Part shown: positions 14,802 through 22,539 of the stretch, piece by piece
Position numbering within the stretch: the first letter of the stretch is position 1
How the letters are laid out: each line of letters opens with the position of its first letter
Source of the DNA: Halomonas ramblicola
GTDB taxonomy: Bacteria > Pseudomonadota > Gammaproteobacteria > Pseudomonadales > Halomonadaceae
Direction: 5' to 3'
DNA: 64,000 bases
Assembly: GCF_030409215.1 (NCBI RefSeq)
Contig: NZ_JAUFPL010000027.1
Location: 1 to 64,000 of the forward strand
Program-made: the position numbers and the translations under genes
The notes under the pieces: model-generated
The model's database searches: none
Seen by the model: only the letters and a program-made list of their open reading frames with translations
What the model was told of the DNA's origin: nothing

Positions 14802-15982
14802 GGCCGCTGTCCCCCCTCGGCATGGCGACCCTCGGCAGCGGGGTCATCGCCATCACCTACGGCCTGGCGCGCTTCGTGTTCGGGCTCTTCCTGCCCGCGA
14901 TGCGCGACGAGCTGACGATCTCCGCCACCATGGCGGGAGTGATCGGCGCCCTGCCTTTCCTGAGCTTCGTCTTCGCCATCCTCGCCGCCCCCTGGGTGAC
15001 GCGCCGCCTCGGGGTTCGCCGCGCGGGGGTGGCGGCCGCCGGCCTGGCCGTGATCGGGCTGGTGACGATCGCCCTGGCGCCGTCCTCGCTGCTGCTGGCC
15101 GGCGGCGTGCTGATCTGCGGGATCAGCACCGGGCTGTCATCGCCGGTGATGGCCGAGGCGGTTCACCGGGTCGTGCCGTCCTGGGTCCTGCGCGGGCGGG
15201 TCAACGCCACCATCAATGCGGGCACCAGCCTGGGGATCGCGCTCGCCATGCCCGCGGTGCTGATCTGGGCGGAGGCCTGGCGCAGTGCCTATATCGGGTT
15301 CGCCTCCCTGGCGGCCCTGGGCGCCCTGGCGGCCTTCTGCTATCTGCCCCGGGATGACCAGGGCCCCTCGGCATCGCGGCCGTGCCCGGCGGCCCTGCCG
15401 GTGAGCCGGGTGCAGTGGCTCGGCATCGCCCGGCTGAGCGGCCTGGCCGCCGGCATGGGGGGCGTGAGCGCGGCCTACTGGGTGTTCGCCCCCGATGCGG
15501 TGATCAACGCCGGGGGGCTCGCGCCGAGCCAGACCGCCTGGATGTGGCTGGCGGTCGGCCTCGGGGGGCTGGCGGGTGCCGGCGCCGGCGATCTCATCGC
15601 GCGCTTCGGGCCGGCCGCGAGCCATGCTGCCGGCCTCACGGTGATGTCTGCCAGCCTCGCGCTGCTGGCCGTCGATCCCGGCAACTTCGCCCTCGCCCTG
15701 GTATCCGCGGCCCTGTTCGGCGTCGGCTACATGACCCTCACCGGTTTCCACCTGGTCAGGAGCACCCAGATCATGATCGAGGCGCCCTCCTTCGCCCCGG
15801 TGCTGCCGCTGCTCGCCACCTCGGTCGGTCAGGTCGCCGGCTCCCCGCTGGCCGGCTGGCTGGTCGGGGCCGAAGGCCATGTCACCACCTTCATGCTCTT
15901 CGCCACCCTGGGACTCGCCGTCGCCGGGCTGGGGTCATGGTTGCTGGCCGAGCGAGGCGCTGCCGGTTGGCACGCCCCTTGA
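14798..15982 (+). CDS. MFS transporter, probable efflux pump (YbfB/YjiJ-like)
   Basis: A 394-aa inner-membrane protein with about 12 hydrophobic helices in two halves. ITYGLARFVFGLFLPAMRDE in helix 1 and the following loop and WVTRRLGVRRAG after helix 2 are typical of the YbfB/YjiJ branch of the major facilitator superfamily. It is translationally coupled to the TetR regulator, an arrangement usual for drug or metabolite exporters. The substrate cannot be told. No truncation. Confidence 0.88.
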   Translation: MRPLSPLGMATLGSGVIAITYGLARFVFGLFLPAMRDELTISATMAGVIGALPFLSFVFAILAAPWVTRRLGVRRAGVAAAGLAVIGLVTIALAPSSLLLAGGVLICGISTGLSSPVMAEAVHRVVPSWVLRGRVNATINAGTSLGIALAMPAVLIWAEAWRSAYIGFASLAALGALAAFCYLPRDDQGPSASRPCPAALPVSRVQWLGIARLSGLAAGMGGVSAAYWVFAPDAVINAGGLAPSQTAWMWLAVGLGGLAGAGAGDLIARFGPAASHAAGLTVMSASLALLAVDPGNFALALVSAALFGVGYMTLTGFHLVRSTQIMIEAPSFAPVLPLLATSVGQVAGSPLAGWLVGAEGHVTTFMLFATLGLAVAGLGSWLLAERGAAGWHAP

Positions 15983-16155
15983 GCTCAAGCCTCTACCCGG
16001 GGTCCCGATGTGAACCGTGCCGCTTTTCTCGGAGAGTCGTTGGCTCGAGCCAGGCTGCTTGCGGGAGAGCAAAGCGGGAGTGCGGAGGCCGATTTACCGA
16101 GAACGTGGAGTACTACCTTCCTGATCGGACTCGGAAAGCTCCCGGAGGGGCCTCG

Positions 16156-17388
16156 TCAGGCAGGCAAGGGGCCCGGCCGCCCCAGCAGATAGCCCTGCGC
16201 CTTGCGGACCCCGATGTCTCGCAGTGCTTGCAACTCGGCCTGTGTCTCGACGCCCTCGGCGAGCAGCCGGCTGCCCGTTTCGGCCGTGAAGCCCACCAGT
16301 GCCGCGGCCAGCGCTCGGCTGTCGGGGCGCGTGTCTATGCCGTGGGTCAGGGACCGATCCAGCTTGATGACGTCCGGCGCCAGGCGGAGGATGTGGCGAA
16401 AGCTGGCATAGCCGGCGCCGGCATCATCGATCGCCAGCCTGAGCCCTTGCCCACGCATCTCGACCAGCGCCTCGAAGAGGCCGGCGTAGTCGTCAACGAC
16501 ATCGTGTTCGGTGACCTCGAGCATCAGGCGGTCAAGGGGATAGGGCCCGAACAGAGCGGCAAGCCGGCCGGACAGAATGGTGACCGGAGAGGCATTGAGT
16601 GACAGATAGGCCGAGTCGGGAATCTCGGGCAGCGCCTCCAGCGCCAACTCGATGGTCGCCAGTTCCAGTTCCACTCGCAGCCCCACAGTGGCGGCTTCCT
16701 CGAACCACTTGTCGGGACCTCGGTTCGGCTCGGCGACGAAGCGCGACAGCGCTTCATAACCGGCGATGCGCTGGTCGACGAGATCGTGCATGGGCTGGAA
16801 GACGATGTGGAAGCGACGCTGGTCGAGCACATCGCGTATTCTTGCCTCGGCGCCCTTCTGCCGTTGCTTGCGCTCGCGCTGACGCTCAAGCTGCCGCGCC
16901 ACAAAGTCGGCAAAGACCCGCATCATGGCCAGGTCACGCTCATTCAAGGTGGCGTTGGCTTGGCGATCGAAGCAGCACAGCGTGCCGTAAACGCTGCCAT
17001 CCTGCAGGCGTATGGGCACGCTGAGGTGAGCGCCTATCGGCATCTCCCGGGTGGCCACCAGGTCCAGCGCCGCCGGCTCCTGTCGTGCATCGGGGATCAC
17101 TTCCGGCAGCCGGCCATCCACGACCCGTTGGCAGTAGCTTTCCTCAACAGGATCCGAAGCCCCGACTTCCAGGTGTGGTGCTCCCGCCTCCTCGTCCACG
17201 AAGCGAAAGATCCGCCTTTCGTTCTCAAGCTCCGAGATAAAGGCGACTTCCATACCGAGATGGATGCGGATGGCATGCAGGATCTCGAGCAGCGCGCGTT
17301 CGGACGACGCTTCGGCCAATTCATCCAGCCCCAGGGAAATATCCACCAGCGTATGCTCTTCTGTCGCGTTGGATGCTCCAGCTTCCAT
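16156..17388 (-). CDS. GAF-EAL cyclic-di-GMP phosphodiesterase
   Basis: A 410-aa soluble protein from ATG 17388, with AAGGTGG upstream. GAF sensor domain at about 20-165 (ERALLEILHAIRIHLGMEVAF, GAHLSVPIRL, LCCFDR), then an EAL domain at about 185-410. Catalytic residues are kept: EALSR, LSLNASP, LEVTEH, the DD of IDDAGAGYASF, IKLDRS, EGVET and QGYLLGRP. It should hydrolyse c-di-GMP to pGpG under control of a small ligand or redox signal at the GAF domain. A DUF427-type promoter and 41-codon leader lie directly upstream, 14 bases from its start. Confidence 0.92.
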   Translation of the reverse strand: MEAGASNATEEHTLVDISLGLDELAEASSERALLEILHAIRIHLGMEVAFISELENERRIFRFVDEEAGAPHLEVGASDPVEESYCQRVVDGRLPEVIPDARQEPAALDLVATREMPIGAHLSVPIRLQDGSVYGTLCCFDRQANATLNERDLAMMRVFADFVARQLERQRERKQRQKGAEARIRDVLDQRRFHIVFQPMHDLVDQRIAGYEALSRFVAEPNRGPDKWFEEAATVGLRVELELATIELALEALPEIPDSAYLSLNASPVTILSGRLAALFGPYPLDRLMLEVTEHDVVDDYAGLFEALVEMRGQGLRLAIDDAGAGYASFRHILRLAPDVIKLDRSLTHGIDTRPDSRALAAALVGFTAETGSRLLAEGVETQAELQALRDIGVRKAQGYLLGRPGPLPA

Positions 17389-17402
17389 GGGCCACCTTAA
17401 CG

Positions 17403-17528
17403 TCAAGATATGGACAGCGATAATGCCAACTCTAGCGTGGAACAACGCCTATCTGGATCAGCGATTCGGCCATCCTCCTTGGTCCTGCACCCGGCGGTGA
17501 TGCGGGGCTCGGTGTAAGCCGTTGCCAT
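17403..17528 (-). pseudogene. 41-aa leader ORF upstream of the GAF-EAL gene, remnant of a DUF427 5' end
   Basis: From ATG 17528 to TGA 17403 the frame reads MATAYTEPRITAGC, matching MATDSPEPRIT of the intact DUF427 gene; on the DNA the match with 2785-2832 includes GGTGATGCGGGG. It then diverges and stops 14 bases before the GAF-EAL ATG. This is the same geometry as the leader before hsdR. Any function would be as a leader, not as DUF427. Confidence 0.65.
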
Positions 17529-17607
17529 GGTGTCATCCCTTGCGTACGGGCGGTGTCGTTATGGTGTTATGAGATTCATCCTAGCACCAAAGAATGATTT
17601 CCCCCAT
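17523..17607 (-). repeat. repeat module copy 3: DUF427-type promoter in front of the GAF-EAL gene
   Basis: Very close to copy 1: CATCCCTTGCGTAC, GGTGTCGTTATGGTGTT, AGATTCA and CCTAGCACCAAAGAATG (plus-strand reading) are shared. On the minus strand the extended -10 is TGCTAGGAT (hexamer 17583-17578). The remaining bases 17608-17798, before the next plus-strand gene, show only a possible TATAGT near 17676 and no gene. Confidence 0.7.
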
Positions 17608-17798
17608 GCGCTGGATCGATGCCGCTGAGTTCCCTGGCGACGATATCGGTCGGCCAGGTCGCCGGCTCCACTATAGTGATAGGGATGGTCAATGCGTTCC
17701 GGGTCACCCTCCTTTCGGCCGCGAGGGGGCTCGGGTTGGGACGCCGGTGGGCACTCTGCCCGATGCGGCCGGCCCGGCAGCGCCGGGAGGAAAATCCT

Positions 17799-18416
17799 AT
17801 GCGTGCAGTCCTGTGGGGTGGTGTCATCGTGGCGGGCCTGACAGCGGCGCAACTGGCAGCGGCATACCCGCCGACAGGCAGCGTCCAGAGCGATGAGGTG
17901 GCGGCACTGATCGAATCGGTACGCGCCGCCACGCTGCGCTTCGAGGATGTCAATGTGGCCCTGACGGAAGGCTATATCCCGGATCCCTCCGGGGAGTGCG
18001 TCACGGCGGCGGCCCATGGCATGCCCGCCGAACTGGGTGCCATGGGCATCCACTACCTGCGTCCCGACCTGCTCGGCCTCACGGTCACCGCGCCACGGGT
18101 CGACGGCACCGGCACCCATACCGACTTCATGAACCCCGCCATCCTGCTCTACGAGCCCCAGGAAGACGGCTCCCTGATGCTGGTCGGCGTCGAGAACCTG
18201 GTGTTCCACAAGGCCTGGGAAGCCGCGGGCAACGGCGGACCGCCGACCCTGGCCGGGCGCAACTGGGACTACATGGTCGACGACCCGACCACCCCCGCCG
18301 AGGAGGCCCACCACTTCGAGGCGCACTACGATCAGCACCTGTGGTTTCGCGACAATCCCAACGGCAACCTCGAGCCGTTCAACCCGACGGTGACCTGCCA
18401 GCACCACAAGGCATGA
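17799..18416 (+). CDS. exported protein of unknown function, 205 aa
   Basis: Start at ATG 17799 with GGGAGG eight bases upstream. Residues 1-22 form a signal peptide (VLWGGVIVAGLTAAQLAAAY), so the mature protein is periplasmic or secreted. It is acidic and contains two Cys (GECVTAA near 67 and VTCQHHKA at the end) that could pair, and several His-rich places (HTDF, EEAHHFEAHYDQHLWF, CQHH) suggestive of metal binding. I do not recognise a family name. It stands alone, between the DUF427-type module and a HipA fragment. Confidence 0.8.
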   Translation: MRAVLWGGVIVAGLTAAQLAAAYPPTGSVQSDEVAALIESVRAATLRFEDVNVALTEGYIPDPSGECVTAAAHGMPAELGAMGIHYLRPDLLGLTVTAPRVDGTGTHTDFMNPAILLYEPQEDGSLMLVGVENLVFHKAWEAAGNGGPPTLAGRNWDYMVDDPTTPAEEAHHFEAHYDQHLWFRDNPNGNLEPFNPTVTCQHHKA

Positions 18417-18486
18417 CACCCTGCGGCCGGGCCCCGAGACCCGGCCGCGTTCCGTTCAGCCGCTCCGACAGCCGGCATAGCCAGGA

Positions 18487-18614
18487 TCGCCACGATCCGG
18501 GAACAATGGGAGGCCGTGTGTGATGAAGCCGATCTGGGCTCGGTCGACCGTGACTTCCTATGGGGCAGGCAGTTCCTGGCCCTGTTCGCAATGGAAGCGT
18601 ATACGGAGACTTGA
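18487..18614 (+). pseudogene. C-terminal fragment of a HipA-like kinase toxin gene
   Basis: In frame with the TGA at 18612-18614 the DNA encodes IREQWEAVCDEADLGSVD then RDFLWGRQFLALFAMEAY. The order of W-x2-VCDEA-x-L-x2-VDR-x-LWGRQFL is the usual ending of HipA-domain proteins. No start codon, no N-terminal kinase domain and no HipB partner are nearby, so this is a relic. It fills most of the 330-base gap between the exported protein and the coiled-coil gene; the rest of that gap shows nothing. Confidence 0.6.
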
Positions 18615-18746
18615 GGGCCTGCCGCGGAATCGTCGCCGGCATGGAAACCCCAGCGGGATATTCCACTCTGAGTAGGTAGCATGCGTCCGACAGACCGAGC
18701 GCGCGCACTTCTGGATCACACACCGTCAGACGGAAAGGAGAGCCCC

Positions 18747-19034
18747 ATGAGCAACAGGGAAGCATACGAGCAGAAGCTGCAGGCCAAGCTGGACGAATGG
18801 CAGGCCGAGGTGGACAAGCTGAAGGCCCGTGCACAGGGTGCCCAGGCCGATGCCCGCATCGAGTACCAGGAAGAGATCGACAGGCTCGAGTCGCACCGCG
18901 ATGAGGCCCGGCAGAAGCTGGCCGAGCTACGGGAGGCCAGCGATGACGCCTGGGAGGACGTCAAGGATGGCGTCGAACGTGCCTGGGACTCGGTGAGCGA
19001 ATCCTTCAAGTCCGCCCGCTCCCGCTTCAAGTGA
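18747..19034 (+). CDS. small coiled-coil protein, sll1863-type stress-response family
   Basis: A 95-aa, highly charged, wholly helical protein from ATG 18747 with AAGGAG upstream. KLQAKLDEWQAEVDKLKAR and EYQEEIDRLESHRDEARQ show heptad spacing, and the C-terminus has WEDVKDGVERAWDSV and FKSARSRFK. This matches small proteins annotated as the sll1863 family, linked by name to stress; no enzymatic residues are visible. No signal peptide. Isolated gene. Confidence 0.75.
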   Translation: MSNREAYEQKLQAKLDEWQAEVDKLKARAQGAQADARIEYQEEIDRLESHRDEARQKLAELREASDDAWEDVKDGVERAWDSVSESFKSARSRFK

Positions 19035-19061
19035 TCCATCGTCCGGCGGGCCGCCTGGGTC

Positions 19062-19102
19062 TCACAACGGCAGATGCAGGATGGCGCCGCGCAGGCCCCC
19101 AG
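19062..19102 (-). pseudogene. displaced copy of the last codons of the YfcE-like gene
   Basis: On the minus strand the frame GLRGAILHLPL and stop is the same as the end of the phosphodiesterase at 21288-21773, with only two base differences across about 36. Nothing of that gene lies upstream of the fragment. It marks a duplication or rearrangement scar of about 2.2 kb that includes nfsA and higBA. Confidence 0.6.
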
Positions 19103-19108
19103 GAAATC

Positions 19109-19132
19109 GATCCATGTGGCCGTGCATGGATC
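19109..19132. repeat. inverted repeat, 8-bp arms
   Basis: GATCCATG (19109-19116) and CATGGATC (19125-19132) flank eight bases. No T-run follows on either strand, so it is not an obvious terminator. It lies between the convergent coiled-coil and nitroreductase genes, next to the YfcE scar, and may be a rearrangement product or a protein site. Confidence 0.5.
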
Positions 19133-19184
19133 ATGCCTAGCATGGCGTACAGGCAATCCCCAGCGGGACCTTGACGCCCCACCG

Positions 19185-19916
19185 CTACTTCATCTCGAAG
19201 CCGCGCTCGACCAGGAAGTCGCGCATATGGGCGCGTAGCTTGGTATCGAACAGCGGAGAGAGATTGCGCGACCAGTTGGAGTCCTTGTTGCCGCCCTTGC
19301 GCCCGCCGTAATAGCTCTGCATGGCCTCGTCGAAGGCCTCGACCTGCTCGCGATCCTCGGTGTAATGGTCCTCCTTGAGGATCGCCTCCACCGGCAGGCG
19401 CGGCTTCACGTCCGGATCAACGGCCGGGTAGCCGAGGCACATGCCGAACACCGGGTAGACGTGCTCCGGCAGGCGCAGCAGGTCGCTGATGGCGTGGGGG
19501 TTGTTGCGGATGCCGCCGATGTAGCAGAGGCCCAGCCCCTCGGACTCCGCGGCGATCGCCACATTCTGGGCCATCAGGGCGGTGTCGACGCTGGCCACCA
19601 GCAGCTGCTCGGTCATGCCGCGCACCACGTTGGCACCGGTGCGCTCGGAGGCCTCCGTGGGACGCTTCATGTCGGCGCAGAATACCAGGAAGTCCGAGCA
19701 GCTCGCCACATAGGCCTGGCCGCCGGCCAGCTCGGCGATCCTCTCGCGGTTGGCCGGGTTCCTGACGTGGATGACGCTGTAGGCCTGGACGTGGCTGGAG
19801 GTCGCCGCGGCCTGGCCGGCGCGGATCAGCTCCAGCAGCAGCTCGCGGGGGATCTGCCGGTCGGTGAACTTGCGGATCGAGCGATGGGACTTGAGCAACT
19901 CAATGGTGGGGTTCAT
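19185..19916 (-). CDS. nfsA: oxygen-insensitive NADPH nitroreductase (NfsA-like)
   Basis: A 243-aa FMN-dependent flavoprotein, from ATG 19916 (MNPTIELLKSHRSIRKFTDR) with GAGG upstream. HRSIRKF binds FMN phosphate; AATSSHVQAYSVIHV, LGLCYIGGIRNNP and FGMCLGYP are typical of NfsA/FRP. The C-terminal segment (YYGGRKGGNKDSNWS, then HMRDFLVERGF) is the NfsA type. It reduces nitroaromatics or quinones by two-electron steps with NADPH. No linked regulator. Confidence 0.88.
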   Translation of the reverse strand: MNPTIELLKSHRSIRKFTDRQIPRELLLELIRAGQAAATSSHVQAYSVIHVRNPANRERIAELAGGQAYVASCSDFLVFCADMKRPTEASERTGANVVRGMTEQLLVASVDTALMAQNVAIAAESEGLGLCYIGGIRNNPHAISDLLRLPEHVYPVFGMCLGYPAVDPDVKPRLPVEAILKEDHYTEDREQVEAFDEAMQSYYGGRKGGNKDSNWSRNLSPLFDTKLRAHMRDFLVERGFEMK

Positions 19917-19985
19917 GGGACCTCGAGGGATAATGGCATGAATCGTTAACCTGCTTATCATATCCCATCTCGCTCCCGGAGCCGA

Positions 19986-20300
19986 TCATGCTGCGTCGAG
20001 CGGTTTGATCCGCTCCACCTCGTCCTTGATGGCCGCGGCAGCCACCCAGAGGTCGATGGCGCGCTGGGCGTTCAGCCAGAATTCCGGTGAGTTACCAAAC
20101 AAGCGGCCGAGCCTCAGCGCCATCTCCGGGCTGACGGCTCGCCGCTCGCGTAGCAATTCATTGATGGACTGGCGTGATACGCCCAACGCTTCGGCAAGCC
20201 CCGCAACGGTCAGGCCATAATCTGGCAGGAAATCCTCGCGCAACATTTCACCGGGATGCGTGGGCCTTCGCTGCATGCCACCCGTATTTTGAATGGCCAT
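19986..20300 (-). CDS. higA: HigA antitoxin (XRE family)
   Basis: A 104-aa antitoxin. ATG 20300 is chosen over the upstream GTG because GAGGAAG precedes it. It begins with the HigA signature HPGEMLREDFLPDYGLT, then the Cro/C1 helix-turn-helix LAEALGVSRQSINELLRERR and LGRLFGNSPEFWLNAQ. It follows higB after 15 bases, the toxin-first order of higBA. It should neutralise HigB and repress the operon. Confidence 0.93.
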   Translation of the reverse strand: MAIQNTGGMQRRPTHPGEMLREDFLPDYGLTVAGLAEALGVSRQSINELLRERRAVSPEMALRLGRLFGNSPEFWLNAQRAIDLWVAAAAIKDEVERIKPLDAA

Positions 20301-20315
20301 CTTCACTTCCTCATG

Positions 20316-20597
20316 TCAGTGGTAGTCACATACTTCGACATCGTAGGCGTCACCGTCTTCGAAACGAAAGCAGATACGCCATTGGGCATTGATCGATATG
20401 GCATATTGCCCCGCCCTATCACCGGAGAGCGCATGCAACCGATTGCCGGGAGGTACTCTCAGATCATCCAGCCGCGCGGCCAGGTGGATGTACTCCAGCT
20501 TGCGGGCAGCCCTGGCTGCCACAGCGGCCGGGAACCGTCTTGACTGCCCCTTGGCATACAGCTCCTGGGTGCGCTTGTCGGCAAAGGACTTGATCAT
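20316..20597 (-). CDS. higB: HigB toxin (RelE superfamily mRNA interferase)
   Basis: A 93-aa protein from ATG 20597 (MIKSFADKRTQELY), the usual HigB start and length. LRVPPGNRLHALSGDRAGQYAIS and WRICFRFEDGDAYDVEVCDYH are the RelE-fold core of plasmid-maintenance killers, which cut mRNA on the ribosome. It is immediately followed by higA. GTCACGTGAC at 20614-20623, just upstream, is a candidate operator. Confidence 0.92.
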   Translation of the reverse strand: MIKSFADKRTQELYAKGQSRRFPAAVAARAARKLEYIHLAARLDDLRVPPGNRLHALSGDRAGQYAISINAQWRICFRFEDGDAYDVEVCDYH

Positions 20598-20613
20598 TTC
20601 CGAAAAGTAATCC

Positions 20614-20623
20614 GTCACGTGAC
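20614..20623. promoter_or_regulatory. palindrome upstream of higBA, possible HigA operator
   Basis: GTCACGTGAC is a perfect ten-base palindrome 17 bases before the higB ATG, where HigA would autoregulate. The sequence itself is not a known HigA consensus, so this rests on position and symmetry. Confidence 0.35.
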
Positions 20624-20641
20624 ACACGTCAACATCATCGA

Positions 20642-20893
20642 TCAGGTTCCTGCCGATACGCCACGCCTGTTCATGCTGGCAGGGCAGCGGCGCGCAGGCA
20701 CCATTTCGAGGAGGCCACCATCAACCTGCGCCAGTCGCGAGAGGAAGCCAGACGTGCTCATAACCGACCGGGGCTGGCTTACCTGGCGGAATCCGTATCC
20801 CACCCACCAGCGCTCGACAGGGGCAAGCTCCCGCCAGGAACGATGCCCCTCGAGCACGGCCTGGCCCAGCTCGGTCAGGCCCAGGCCGTCACC
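20642..20893 (-). pseudogene. possible C-terminal fragment of a DUF1835-type gene
   Basis: On the minus strand the frame GLTELGQAVLEGHRSWRELA and then PVERWWVG resembles the common ending L-T-x-L-G-x-AVL-x-G-x3-W-x-L-x4-RW-x-G of DUF1835 proteins. The following residues (RQVSQPRSVMSTSG) do not look like a folded protein and no start codon belongs to it. Treated as a decayed fragment between higB and the 114-aa gene. Confidence 0.35.
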
Positions 20894-21233
20894 GCTCGGC
20901 CAGCGCCTTGGCAACCTCCTCACGGTATGCGGCCTCATGCCGGGCCGGGTCGGCCGGAAAGCGGCCGAGCTCCACGGCCAGCTCGAAGAAGCCCTGTCGG
21001 GGCAGGTCGCCGCGGCGACTGACCACCAGGGCGGCGATCATCGGGCGCCCGGCGGCAACGTCCTCGCGCATCAGCGCCTCCAGGGCCAGGGCGACGCGCT
21101 GGATGGTGCGTGGCGGCGTGAGGCCCAGGGCCTCGGCGGCCTGCCGGTAGGTGATCGGCAGCGCCTCGTCGGGCAGTCCCATGAGCAGTTCCCGCAGGTG
21201 CGGGGCCAGCTCGGTTTCCTGGGTCGTCGTCAT
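20889..21233 (-). CDS. 114-aa protein of unknown function, possible winged-helix/MGMT-like
   Basis: ATG 21233 with GAGGA upstream. The centre reads LPITYRQAAEALGLTPPRTI, recalling the DNA-binding helix of alkyltransferase-like proteins, then RPMIAALVVSRRGDLPRQGF, positioned like their active-site loop but without a Cys. I cannot name a family and the likeness may be only to winged-helix folds. It lies 54 bases after the phosphodiesterase gene on the same strand, so the two may be co-transcribed. Confidence 0.65.
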   Translation of the reverse strand: MTTTQETELAPHLRELLMGLPDEALPITYRQAAEALGLTPPRTIQRVALALEALMREDVAAGRPMIAALVVSRRGDLPRQGFFELAVELGRFPADPARHEAAYREEVAKALAER

Positions 21234-21287
21234 GCTTGCGATGTCCTCGTATCGGCGATCACGGACCCGCTGACAGTCGCCCCCTGC

Positions 21288-21773
21288 TCACAGCGGCAGG
21301 TGCAGGATGGCGCCGCGCAGGCCGCGCTCGTCGGCCCACAGCTTGCCCAGGGTGATGGGCAGGCGGAATCGACGCTTGCCGGCGGCGCCGGGATTGAACA
21401 GCAGCCGGCCATCCTGCCACTCGTGGCGCGGCTTGTGGGAGTGGCCGTGGAGCACGGCGTCGCAGGGCGTGGCCGGGTCGAATTCCTGGAGGATATGCAC
21501 CAGGTGCAGGCGCCAGCCGTTGACGGTGAGGTCTCGGGTCATCGGCAGCGCCTCGGCCCAGGGCGCGGTATCGATATTGCCGCGCACCGCCGCCACCGGA
21601 GCCAGGTCGGCCAGCCGCTCGAGGATGGCGGCGTCCTCGTCTCGGCTGCCCACGTCGCCCAGGTGCAGGATCAACCCGCAGCCCTCCAGCATCGCCAGCG
21701 CCTCGGGGCGCAGCAGCCCGTGGGTATCACTGATCACGCCGATCGGCCGCTCGGTGGTGAGGGGGCGCGTCAT
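21288..21773 (-). CDS. YfcE/MJ0936-type metallophosphoesterase
   Basis: A 161-aa calcineurin-like phosphodiesterase from ATG 21773. All metal-binding motifs are in place: GVISDTHG (D and H), LHLGDVGS (D), VRGNID (N), HILQ and LHGHSHKP (HxH), then LFNPGAAGKRRF. Enzymes of this size bind two metals and act on phosphodiesters or small phosphorylated compounds; the natural substrate is unclear. It is 34 bases behind the deaminase gene. A second copy of its final codons lies at 19062-19102. Confidence 0.88.
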   Translation of the reverse strand: MTRPLTTERPIGVISDTHGLLRPEALAMLEGCGLILHLGDVGSRDEDAAILERLADLAPVAAVRGNIDTAPWAEALPMTRDLTVNGWRLHLVHILQEFDPATPCDAVLHGHSHKPRHEWQDGRLLFNPGAAGKRRFRLPITLGKLWADERGLRGAILHLPL

Positions 21774-21807
21774 GGTGTCTGCCGGCAGGATGCCATCCGG
21801 GCCGATG

Positions 21808-22383
21808 TCACTGCTCTCGCGTTGCATTGAGGCCTTTCCAGTCTTCGAGGTCCAGCTCGGGCCTTTCGGCGCGGAAGCGGGCATACAGCTCGATGCCGCG
21901 CGGGTCTTCCAGGATATCGACCTGAATGCCCTTGTCGCGCAGCAGGGGTTCGGTCCCCGAGGCATTGGTGACATCGCCCACCACCACGCGCGAGACGCCC
22001 CGCATGCGGAGCAGGGTCGCGCAGATCTCGCAGGGGCTCAGGGAGGTGAACAGGGTGGTGCGGCCAAAGTCGATGCGCCCGGCATCGCGGATGGCGGAGG
22101 TCTCCCCGTGATGGTAGGGGTGGTTCTCCTGCACCAGGGTGTTGTGCCCCTTGCCGAGGATTCGGCGCGTGGCATTGTCGATGATCACCGCGCCGATGGG
22201 GCAGCCTCCCTCGTCGTAGCTCTTCTGCGCCAGCAGCACCGTTACCCGCATGAAATCGGCATCGGTCAGGCGCCGGGCGAAGTCATCGTCCATCAGTACC
22301 GGCAGGCTGGTCGTCGGCATATGCGCGATGGCGGCCAGCACCGCCTCCGTCACGTCCGAACCTGCATGCAACAACGTTTCCAT
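21808..22383 (-). CDS. nucleoside/cytosine deaminase (CMP/dCMP deaminase fold)
   Basis: A 191-aa zinc enzyme, start ATG 22383 with GGAGG upstream. The zinc ligands and catalytic Glu are visible: HGETSAIRDAG (H and E) and SPCEICATLL (two Cys). GCPIGAVIID and GKGHNTLVQENHP match the cytosine/guanine deaminase group, and the layout with LYARFRAERPELDLEDW is like yeast-type cytosine deaminases. It probably salvages pyrimidines; cytosine or creatinine-like substrates cannot be separated by eye. An N-terminal 35 residues precede the fold. Confidence 0.82.
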   Translation of the reverse strand: METLLHAGSDVTEAVLAAIAHMPTTSLPVLMDDDFARRLTDADFMRVTVLLAQKSYDEGGCPIGAVIIDNATRRILGKGHNTLVQENHPYHHGETSAIRDAGRIDFGRTTLFTSLSPCEICATLLRMRGVSRVVVGDVTNASGTEPLLRDKGIQVDILEDPRGIELYARFRAERPELDLEDWKGLNATREQ

Positions 22384-22539
22384 GTCGCCTCCAGCGGTTT
22401 ACGTTTGCGCCAAGATGCGCGGCGCCGGCGCCTTGCGTCAACCGCGCCTTGAGCCGCTATGCTGGGCACAGCGGCGCTATCCCGAGGCATTCGCGCGGGC
22501 CGAAGGCCATCCACCCCGGGAAGGCACGACGGCCACCGG

